This document shows, one piece after another, positions 55,847 to 64,000 of a stretch of DNA of 64,000 nucleotides. The notes below the pieces were generated by a model. That model was not told where the DNA came from. It was given only the letters and a program-made list of their open reading frames with translations, and did not search any database. Position 1 is the first letter of the stretch. Each line of letters starts with the position of its first letter. The translations under genes were made by a program, and so were the position numbers. This stretch comes from Hysterangium stoloniferum (Eukaryota > Basidiomycota > Agaricomycetes > Hysterangiales > Hysterangiaceae). Where the stretch lies: contig WHVD01000053.1 of the NCBI GenBank assembly GCA_015178975.1, positions 496,001 through 560,000 of the forward strand, given 5' to 3'.

Positions 55847-57346
55847 AATAATACAGCAATGTCAGCAGCAGCAACAGAGACAGAAACCCTGGCAAGAAAG
55901 GGAGAACAGAGGAGTGATAGAAATTTGGAGTGAATTAGGCTAAAATAGGTCAAAAATGTGAAAATTAAATTATGAATAAATCTTTACAGCATCAGAGAAG
56001 GTATCAATACTAACCTGGAGTTGTTTTGTATCTCACAGGGTCACAGAGGGGATAGAAATAGCAATACAGCCAAAGGCCACAGAATGGGAGGTCAATTTTA
56101 ACTGTATGGATTATATCTGAGTAAAAAATGGTAAAACTAATTACAGGGAAAGGACTCACTTTCAATACTCTACTTATGCCTATAGGGAACAGTCAGAAAA
56201 GCAGTAGAGAGTGCCAGGGAAAAGGAATTTAGACAAAGAGGTCTAAAATAGCCCAAAAACGTGAAAAATAATGCATAAATAATTTTTAACAGCATGAGAG
56301 AAGGTACCAATACTAACCTGGAGGTATGCTATCTGTTCCAGCAAGAATAGAAACAGCAATCAAGGCAATGCAGCACAGAATAGAGGAATGTCACTGTAAG
56401 AATAATATTTGAGCAAAGAAAAGTAAGGTTAATTAGAGGGACAGGACTCACCTTCAATACTCCACTTATACTCACAGAGAGGGTGTCAACAAAGCAGTGG
56501 AGAGTCCCAGGGAAAAGGAATTCACACAAATGGGTCTAAAATAGCCCCAAAACGCGAAAAATAATGCATAAATAAATTAAAACAGCATCAGAAACCCCAA
56601 ACCATACCTGATATTATAGGGCAGGCTTCAGAATGTGTGTTCCAATGAGATGAATACCTGGGAAAGAGTAATTTGACTGCAAATAAATTATTTAATCATT
56701 AAAAAAAGCGAAAATTAAATAATAATAGATAGGAGCTCACCACACCTTTTATATTGCCTGAGGAGTTGAGGAAAGCTTCAGAGATAATAGCTGTTCAGTA
56801 TTGGGGGTCCAGGGCCAGTGGATGGCCAGACTCTAACTGCAGAATAATATATTTAATTATTAAAAAGCGAAATTTAATAGAATTAAATAGAGGCCTCAAC
56901 ACACCTTGGTATGGGCCCAAATCCCTTGAGAAATATTCTAAAGAGCAACCCCTCACAATTTAAGGAGCACCAAGCTGGGGGAGGGAGAGGGGAAAGGAGA
57001 AAGTGTGGCAGCCTCAAGGCTTTGCAGCGGCTATGGTGCAGAATGTTCCCACGCATCACAGAAGTCACGAAAAAGCTCCCGGCGCACGTCACATGGTGTC
57101 ACACAATGCTCCCGCGGCACCAAAATACTCCCGCGAGTGCAGAAATACTCCCGTGGCGTTCAAAATACTCCCACGAATGTTAAAAGCCTCCGTATTTGCT
57201 CCCACGCTGACTAATAAGAGACTTCGGGCGCTAACGCACCCTCAGCTTAGTCACACAGTGAGGTTCGGGTGCTCCGCACCCTCACACATAGGGCCTGCGG
57301 CGCCTAAAAACGCCCACCACCCACCATGCTCCTTTCACTTATTTGA
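55847..57346 (-). other. Helitron leader with repeated modules
   Basis: Noncoding. A module containing GGGCTATTTTAGACC and ATTATTTATGCATTATTTT recurs near 55930, 56240 and 56533, a spacing of about 300 bp. Near the 5' end a CpG-rich 25-35-bp unit (CGYGGGAGTATTT) repeats at 57060-57190. The + copy has the same layout with many CG to TG/CA changes. Confidence 0.65.
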
Positions 57347-57584
57347 TTGATTGATTGATCCAGCTTCGTCTATGTGTCGTGATGAGAGCAGAGAGCTGTA
57401 TGGTTGGGTAGGGGGAGAGCTTAGCTCTCCGCGTATGCGTGGGAAGACTCGCCGCTCGGGAGGGCGGGTCCTCTCTCGCAGTACAACTCTCACTCTCACT
57501 TAACACTAGATTAAACAATCAATAATTACTAAATTTGATTCATTGATTAACCCAAATCTTCAATATGGGGAAGGGTGGGTGGGA
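57347..57584. other. Spacer between Helitron and DIRS-like element
   Basis: Starts with a TTGA run and contains no frame of note. Confidence 0.35.
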
Positions 57585-57722
57585 GAAATAAAAGGAAGAA
57601 TTAATGAATGATAATCCGTGAAAGGATGCGAAATTTTAGATACTGTACTGACAAAGATGTCGTAGGAAACAAAAGGCGTGTGACTCCTTCATACGCTCGG
57701 CTGGACGTTGAGTGCCGAACTA
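57585..57722. repeat. Direct repeat, left copy
   Basis: 138 bp, from GAAATAAAAGGAAGAATTAA to GAGTGCCGAACTA. It encodes the last 38 codons of the RT frame on the minus strand. Confidence 0.92.
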
Positions 57723-58858
57723 GCTCCAGTGTCACCTCGAGTTTCTCCTTCGGCATTGCTACGGTTTTGGCCTCCAAGTCCCATATGAAGCCTATGTATT
57801 TCTGTACTGACGAAAAAGATCTTGTTTTGCTCTCGCTCCAGGGTACACCAAATTGTGCTGTCAATGCAATGAAGTCGTTTTCTATCCAAACCTGCCCTGG
57901 CAAACGAATGGCCAGGAAATCGTCGACCCACTTTAGCAACCACCCGAAGCCTGCCTTTTGGTACAAGGCAATCAGCATATCTGCAATACTCCCAAATACA
58001 CCTGCACTCGAGGCTAAGCCAAATGCGACCGCCCGATCGACGTATACTAGGCCATCCCAGAAGACGCAGCATGCGTTCTGCTGATCTGGTCGTATGGGTG
58101 TCATCCGGTAAGCTGCAGAAATGTCGAAGGTGGCGGCCATGGAACCTTCTCGCAGAGATAATATCAATGCCACCACATCTGCAAAGGTGCCCCATTCTGT
58201 TGGGAAGTCGTCGGGATTTATGCGACTGTTTATGGAGGAATGTATCGGGTCGTCTCGGGGAAATGATAGGTCTTGTATCATGCGGTACGTGCTTGAATTC
58301 GGTTTTGGGATCAGCCCCAGGGGAGATGTCTGAAATGGTCCTATGGCTTGCTCCAGTTCCTCTGGTGTAAAGCCCCTGGAGTAGCAGCCAATCTTTTGTT
58401 CGCTTGCTATATACTTGGTTATAAATTCTGTGTCCACTAAGGAGGATCTGTGATTTTCGAAAAATGGCTGTACGTGATATGTGCTCTTTCAGTCCGATGT
58501 CAAATCCATTATTCAAACCTGCTATAATATTCTTCCAGTCTTGCAATATACCATATTTACTCAATATACGTGCCGCGCCGACAGGGTCGAGTGGCGTTGT
58601 GACCCATCTCGGGTCAGAGCTTCCTGCAGGCTCCTGCTCCGTGGGTATCCTCGAAGCAGATGCTGCACATGTGGGTGTTGGTGCAGTTGGTGCCCCACCT
58701 GCACTGAGATTCAAGTGCCCAGCCGAAACAAAACTGCTTGCCATCAGGGGCTGTGAGGGCGTGTTTATTTTTGGCTCCTCGTGCGATTGAGGTGGGATTC
58801 CTTCCTGCTGTAGTACGCTTTGATTGGCAGTCAGCGGGCAGGTGGCCTTGGACTCCAC
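57601..58858 (-). pseudogene. DIRS-like reverse transcriptase, frameshifted and truncated
   Basis: The frame begins in the region overlapping Gag (58858) and reads DPVGAARILSKYGILQDWKN and GLNNGFDIGLKEHI. One extra base near 58480 shifts it; the rest starts VDTEFITKYIASEQKIGCYS. RT motifs are SPLGLIPKPNSSTYRMIQDL, AATFDISAAYRMTPIRPDQQ (motif A Asp), AFGLASSAGVFG (motif B), LKWVDDFLAIRLPG (motif C, WVDD), and KYIGFIWDLEAKTVAMPKEK. The frame stops at 57601 inside the direct repeat. Thumb, RNase H and any recombinase are absent. The WVDDF motif with GFGWLLKW upstream is characteristic of fungal DIRS-type RT in my recollection. Confidence 0.7.
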
Positions 58859-60130
58859 ATCGAAAACAATGTGAGGAGTCCCTGTCAGTGCGCGGTCTCG
58901 TTCGTGGAGATCCGGCTGGGGAGGGGGACTCTGCTGGCCATGAGCGCTTGGGTGGTGCCATTGAGGTCTGGGACACCTTTGCTGACCGAAGTGCTGTTCG
59001 AGTCGATATGATCGTCAGTGCCTCGGGATCTAAACAGCCTAAGTCATGAGACAGGTTGCGGGCAGCCGCCTCCCGTTGTTGAACATCATAGTCCATGGCA
59101 ACATCCCAACTATGTGACTTTGCAATCGACGTCACAATCGCATGGTGGGCCACTAATGCATTGGCTCTTTGGACACCACCATGGACTCGAGTGCGGTCAA
59201 CTGCCGCCATTGCTGCTGCTAACCAGTCAATTATACTGATGCCCTTCTCATTCTGACGGTCCAGCCCTCTGGCAATGATGCCACCAGATGGTGAAATGAT
59301 AAACTCCTCTGCTCCTTTCTCTGCTCTTCGCCGCGCCTCGGAGGTGAGGGAGATGTAAGGAACGTAGTGAAGGTTCTTAAAGGCTTCCTCCACCTTGCGT
59401 GGGATTGCTGAAAAAATAAAAAGGAAGGGGGAGTATGAGCATGATGATTGTATAGACACCACAGAATCGAAGCTGTCACAATGCACGGCATGCATTCCAC
59501 AATGCCGTCAAACTGCTGTAGCATATGGCATGCATTCCACAATGCCATCGCACTGTCTGTGAACTGCGACATGCCTTCCGCAATGCCGTTGGACTGTCTG
59601 GACGGTCCACATGTGAAATCATGCGGACCGGCCGTCCATCTGTGAGATAAGGAAAGGGTGGACTCACGAATCTCTAAAGGGTTGGCCTTAAACCCGGGTA
59701 TAATCTCAGGAATTGGGGCCTTCCTGTTGGTTCGGGACTCGCTAGTGGGTGAAGGTATGTTCCTGGCCCACTGTAGTGCCTCTGGATCGAGGAACAACCT
59801 TGTCACAGCCGGGGCTGCTTCAGTTGCACTTCATCCGTCCAGGTCACCAGGGCTAGCTTCATTTGTTAGACTATGTTTGTGCGCCAATAGCCGGGCTATT
59901 TGCACATCCAGTAGTTCAATCTCGGAAGGTGGTGGGTGTTGGCCTACCCTCTGTGAATCGCAGTTGGTGCCAGCCCCTTCTGATAGCGGTAATGATGAAG
60001 GATCCGGCCCTGGATTCGCGTCCGCTGGGGCAGTTTCCACTTGTGCCCCTGTGGGAGGTGGGTTCGTCTCACCGTTCAGATTTATACCTAAGTGCGCAAA
60101 CACCCCTTGTGGCAAGGCTCCAGACGTCAT
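58614..60130 (-). pseudogene. DIRS-like Gag with an intron and zinc fingers
   Basis: The start is MTSGALPQGVFAHLGINLNG at 60130. TGA at 59831 (DLDG stop SATEAAPAVTRLF) is probably CGA mutated. The first part ends PLEI, then a 260-nt intron (59667-59408, GTGAGT..TTCAG) that contains a small minisatellite, then PIPRKVEEAFKNLHYVPYIS. The second part has WLAAAMAAVDRTRVHGGVQR and a CCHC knuckle CFRCGVQGHLPADC near 58850. Next is a Cys/His cluster CFGWALESQCRWGTNCTNTH followed by MCSICFEDTHGAGAC, ending at 58614. RT overlaps its last 245 bp in another frame. Confidence 0.65.
59475..59605. repeat. Short tandem repeat in Gag intron
   Basis: Three imperfect units of roughly 45 bp around GGCATGCATTCCACAATGCC. 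Confidence 0.7.
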
Positions 60131-60141
60131 AAGTGCGAAGT

Positions 60142-60279
60142 GAAATAAAAGGAAGAATTAATGAATGATAATCCGTGAAAGGATGCGAAATTTTAGATAC
60201 TGTACTGACAAAGATGTCGTAGGAAACAAAAGGCGTGCGACTCCTTCATACGCTCGGCTGGACGTTGAGTGCCGAACTA
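60142..60279. repeat. Direct repeat, right copy
   Basis: 138 bp. It is joined on its far side to unrelated sequence (CTCCCGGCACGC). Confidence 0.92.
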
Positions 60280-60669
60280 CTCCCGGCACGCAGGGATCGT
60301 GCGGCACTCGATACTATGATTGGATGCACCCGCCTATGGTATTACCTAGCCTGCGTGGAAAATTGTCAGGAAACAGGCACTCATGAGTTTAGTATCGTAC
60401 GGTAGAAGTGTGATGCCCCCTTCAATGCCTTTTGTACTAATTTTTTTTGTGTGTAACGCAGTAGGCAAACGAGGTTGTCACCATTTAATCGGTTTAATTC
60501 CCATATCCAGCGTCACAAAGCCTTCCGGAACACCATTTGTGTTTTCTTCAAAAAAGACGATGAAAAGAGCCCTGGCTGATATAACCGACGTCGGCGATGT
60601 TGACCTTTTTGTAATCTTCTAAAGGAGCCGGCTCCTTTTCATTAGGTATGATCTAACGAGTTCTGACAG
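60280..60669. other. Upstream region of the HEAT gene
   Basis: An 80-codon + strand frame (60383-60622) contains TMKRALADITDVGDVDLF but shows no HEAT motif. It ends before the first HEAT exon, so the gene's true start is not identified. A CTGACAG acceptor precedes 60670. Confidence 0.35.
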
Positions 60670-63600
60670 TTTGGAGCGGCCATTACGGATGGCATCCCTG
60701 ATATTGTTGCACTATTGAAGGAGTCTAGCTATTATGATCTATTACGTGCAGTATCTGCTCTGGCGAAAGTTTCAGAGCAAGGTGCGGTGTGTGACAATGG
60801 GATGGGAATTCAGCTGACATTTGACCACAGCCGAACTTCGAGCCGCCATTGCGGGTGTTATTTCCGATATTGTTGCACTGTTGAAGGATTCTGACTATTC
60901 CGTTCGATCAAAGACTGTTTTGGCCATGGCGATGGTTTTAGAGCAAGGTGCGGTGTGTTATAATGGGATGGGAATCCAGTTGACATTTGACTACAGCTGA
61001 ATTTCGAGCGGCCATCGCCCCTGCGATTCCCGATATTGTTGCTCTGTTGAAGGATTCTCACACGTTGTTTAGATCAGGGGCAGTATCAGCCCTGGGGGAG
61101 GTTTCAAAGCAAAGTACGGTGTGTGACAGTAAGATGGGAATCCGGCTTACAGTTGGACACAGCCGAATTTCGAGCCGCCATTGTGCCTGCCATTCCCGAT
61201 ATTGTTGCACTGTTGAAGGATTCTGACAATCACGTTAGATCAATCACAGCATACACCCTGGCGAGGTTTTCAGAGAAAAGTGTGGTGTGTGATAATAGGA
61301 TGGGAATCCAGCTGACACTTGACCACAGCCGAATTTCGAGCCGCCATTTCCCCTGCCATTCAGGACATGGTTGCACTATTGAAGCATACTGATCGTTTCG
61401 TTCGATCAAGCGCAGTAGGATCCCTGGCCATTGTCTTAAATCAAAGTGCAGTGTGTTGGAATGGGATGTGAATCCAGCTGACATTTGACCACAGCCGAAT
61501 TTAGACCCGCCATTCCCCCTACCATTCCCGGTATTGTTGCACTGTTGAAGGATTCTGACTCGTTCGTTAGATTAGGGGCAGTATCTGCCCTGGCTAAGTT
61601 CTCAGAGCAAGGTGCAGTGTATGATAATGGGATGGGAATCCAGCTGACATTTGACCACAGCCGAATTTAGACCCACCATTGCGGATGCCATTCCTGGAAT
61701 TGTTGCACTGTTAAAAGATTCTGACGAGTTCGTTAGATCAAGCACAGGATCGGCCCTGGCGGAGGTTTCAAAACAAGGTGATCCAATAAATCTTGTTGAA
61801 AGATTCGTCTCATGTCTCTATAGGGAAGTTTCTCCCTCTCGTTAGGGTTAGCATACTCGCGGCTATAGGTCTCTCTGACAAAACGCGACCTACCCTGCGT
61901 GAGTTATCTTGAAACCCACTTCGAAGGCTGCACATCCCCTCTTTTTCCCCATCTCATTCTGATCCATATCGCGGTAATCTAGCAAATACGCAAATTATAC
62001 CACACTTCTTTGGATTATCGACCCATCCTCCATCGTCAATTGTGGATCTCCTCCAAGGTACCTATAATATTACGCGTAGTGAAGACATCAAGATCATTCA
62101 ATGCTTAACAATGACATGTACGTGAAGAGAGGTCATATCTTGTTCATTCACTAATTTCTTCACCACTTTCAAGCGCGGAATTTTGACCTTCCCTTATCCA
62201 GGTTAGACCTCACAGTGCAAAAAGGAAAGTTAGCTATTGGAAAGGTGGTCACCGCTCTCAATATGTTTGGTCCGTGCAACAATTCAATATAAATTGTCGT
62301 ATTTCATGGACTTGCAGACGCATTTGGACCCGCCGTTACCCGTGCCATTCCGGACATTGTTGCACTGTTAAAAGACTCTGACAGTTCCGTTCGATCAAGC
62401 ACAGTATCGGCCCTGGCCAAGGTTTCAGAGCAAGGTATCATGTGTGATAACAGGATGCGAATCCAGCTAACATTTGACCACAGACAAATTTCGAGCCGCC
62501 ATTGCGCCTGCCATTCCCGGCATTATTGAAGGACTCCGACCATTATGTTCAATTAGAGACACTATCGGCCCTGGCAAATTTTTCAGAGCAAGGTGCGGTG
62601 CATGAAAATGGGATGGGAATCCAGCTGACATTTTACCACAGCCGAATTTCGACCCACCATTGCGGATGCCATTCCTGGCATTGTTGCACTGTTAACAGAT
62701 TCTGGTGATTACATTCGATCAACTGGAGCATCGGCACTAGCGACGTTTTCAGCCCAAGGTGCGGTGTGTGATAATGGGATAGGAATCCAGCTGACATTTG
62801 ACGGCAGCTAAATTTCGAGCCGCCATTACGCCTGCCATTCCCGACATTATTGCACTGTTGAAGGATCCTGACTGGTTCGTTAAATCAAACGCAGTATCGG
62901 CCCTGCGGGAGGTTTCAGAGAAAAGTGCGGTGCGTGATAATGGGGTAGGAATCCACCTGACATTTGACGACAGCTGAATTTCGAGCCGCCATTGTGCCTG
63001 CCATTCCCGATATTGTTGCACTGTTGAAGGATTCTGACAATCACGTTAGATCAATCACAGCACACACCCTGGCGAGATTTTCAGAGCAAGGTGTAGTGTG
63101 TGATAATGGAATGGGAATCCAGCTGACATTTGACCACAGCCGAATTTCGACCCACCATCGCGGATGCCATTCCTGGTATTGTTGCACTGTTAACAGATTC
63201 TGACGATTTAATTCGATCAACGGGAGCATTGGCCGTGGTGATGTTTTCAGACCAAGGTGCGGTGTGTGATAATGGGGGCATCCAGCTGACATTTGACGAC
63301 AGCTGAATTTCGAGCCGCCATTACGCCTGCCATCCCCGACATCATTTAATTGTTGAAAGACTCCGCCCATTCCGTTCGATCAAGCACAGTATCGGCCTTG
63401 GCGAAGTTTTCAGAGCAAGGTGCGGGGTGGGTGATAATGGATCAGAATCCAGCTGACATTTTACCACAGCCGAATTTCGAGCCGTCATTGCCCTGCAATT
63501 CCCGACATTGTTGCACTGTTAAAGGACTCTGACGAGGTCGTTCGATCAAGGGGAGTATCGGAACTGGCGAAATTTTCAGAGCAAGGTGCGGTTGGTGATA

Positions 63601-63800
63601 ACGGGATCAGAATCCAGCTGACATTTTACCACAGCCGAATTTCGACCCGTCATTGCCCCTGCCATTCCCGACATTGTTGCACTGTTAAAGGACCCTCACA
63701 GGTTCGTTCGATCAAGTGGGGTATTGGCACTGGCGAAGGTTTCAGAGCAAGGTGCGGTGTGTGATAATGGGATCGGAATCCGGCTGACATTAGACCACAG
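60670..63800 (+). repeat. 166-bp exon-plus-intron tandem array
   Basis: 117 + 49 bp units form two blocks (60670-61777 and 62318-63800). Exons 4 and 12 are near-identical, as are pairs 10-11 and 13-14, indicating later block duplications. Confidence 0.88.
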
Positions 63801-64000
63801 CGGAATTACGACCCGCCATTGCGTGTTTGATTCCCGCCATTGTTGCCCTGTTGGAAGACGCACATTTTCAAACTCAAACAAATGTTCTGGACCTGCTCGT
63901 TCAGCTAGCAGCCCATGGTGTGTGCATTGACACGCAAGTCAACATCTCCTCAATGTTTTCAAAGATTGTCTTCGCGAAGCTATTCTTGGTTGTAAATTAG
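60670..64000 (+). CDS. HEAT-repeat protein, one exon per repeat
   Basis: HEAT repeats are paired helices that build protein-binding scaffolds; the partner is unknown. Seventeen exons are visible. All but four (1, 9, 15 and the last) are exactly 117 nt (39 codons), and each is followed by a GT..AG intron of 46-50 nt, except one of 540 nt. Exon starts are 60670 (112 nt), 60831, 60997, 61163, 61329, 61495, 61661, 62318, 62484, 62642, 62808, 62974, 63140, 63303, 63470, 63635 and 63801. Each unit reads AEFRAAIAPAIPDIVALLKD then SDxxVRSxxVSALAKxSEQ. Every intron is phase 1. Introns share GTGCGGTGTGTGATAATGGG and a branch-like CTGACAT before CCACAG. The last exon diverges (VLDLLVQLAAHGVCI) and ends with TAG at 63998-64000. 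Exon 9 lacks 8 nt, exon 14 has TAA at 63347, and exon 15 lacks 1 nt. Expression from an intact allele or by exon skipping is possible. Confidence 0.75.
61778..62317 (+). other. 540-nt intron or insertion in the HEAT array
   Basis: It starts GTGATCC where short introns start GTGCGG and ends TTGCAG. It lacks the repeat-intron sequence and contains no recognised element. It separates exon 7 from exon 8 without changing phase. Confidence 0.5.

Larger units (their letters stand above)
50164..57346 (-). mobile_element. Helitron, nearly complete (- strand)
   Basis: A rolling-circle DNA transposon running from the 5' TC at 57346 to a 3' end at or beyond the hairpin cassette. It comprises a leader of about 1.5 kb with repeats and a single long gene (55846-50260) with Rep and helicase domains. 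It faces the truncated + copy tail to tail. Confidence 0.8.
57585..60279 (-). mobile_element. DIRS-like retroelement with 138-bp direct repeats
   Basis: A Gag-RT unit on the minus strand bounded by two 138-bp direct repeats (57585-57722 and 60142-60279) that differ at one base (GTGTG/GTGCG). The Gag ATG starts 12 nt inside the right-hand repeat, and the RT frame runs into the left-hand one. No integrase or tyrosine recombinase is present, so the copy is incomplete. The family call rests on the RT (WVDDF) and the Gag zinc-finger pattern. Confidence 0.6.

Noticed and set aside
57003..57350. 115-codon plus-strand frame
   Set aside because: Lies in the CpG-rich repeated Helitron 5' end. No motif, and not conserved in the + copy.

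Overview
The window is eukaryotic and reads as an agaricomycete (mushroom-forming basidiomycete) repeat island. The evidence is short introns of about 46-60 nt with GT..AG ends, Ty3 chromoviruses, KDZ and Tnp2 transposase relics, a fungal Helitron, a DIRS-like retroelement and decayed fungal host genes. There is no prokaryotic gene organisation, rRNA, functional tRNA or CRISPR array. Nearly every coding region is broken. Many breaks are CGA-to-TGA stop codons or CpG transitions, as expected from cytosine methylation or a RIP-like process.

Layout. 1-2.8 kb: no recognised gene, then a young miniature LTR retrotransposon (TRIM, 1537-2764). 2.8-5.1 kb: tRNA-derived SINEs, the second split by a solo LTR (3688-5033) swollen by two minisatellites. 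5.6-12.0 kb: a decayed Ty3-type element on the + strand with its own LTR fragment lodged in RNase H and a 649-bp foreign repeat lodged in integrase. 12.7-13.3 kb: minisatellite and an SRAP/HMCES pseudogene. 13.7-17.7 kb: Tnp2 (CACTA/EnSpm) transposase relic. 18.5-20.2 kb: WD40 pseudogene on the - strand. 20.3-22.3 kb: tandem duplication, unknown gene fragment and a satellite of about 180 bp. 23.4-30.8 kb: complete chromovirus on the - strand with paired LTRs, 5-bp target duplication and an opposite-strand spliced accessory gene. 30.8-35.6 kb: chromodomain relic, a second copy of the GGAGG..CCTCC repeat, diverged tandem repeats and a KDZ transposase cut by a solo LTR. 36.4-43.4 kb: oligopeptide-transporter (OPT) gene remnant on the - strand with a 4.6-kb nonautonomous LTR element (37853-42430) inside one intron. 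44-45.8 kb: unknown gag-like remnant. 46.9-57.3 kb: two convergent Helitron copies (+ copy truncated and carrying a solo LTR, - copy with a nearly complete Rep-helicase). 57.6-60.3 kb: DIRS-like gag-RT element bounded by 138-bp direct repeats. 60.7-64.0 kb: a HEAT-repeat gene in which each repeat is one 117-nt exon followed by a near-identical 49-nt intron.

The most unusual structures are the exon-intron amplified HEAT gene at the right edge, the antisense three-exon gene inside the chromovirus, and the LTR element lying 11 nt from a splice acceptor in the OPT gene. The genes do not form one pathway. They record successive nested insertions into a few host genes (SRAP, WD40, OPT, HEAT). Family names come from recognised motifs, not database searches.
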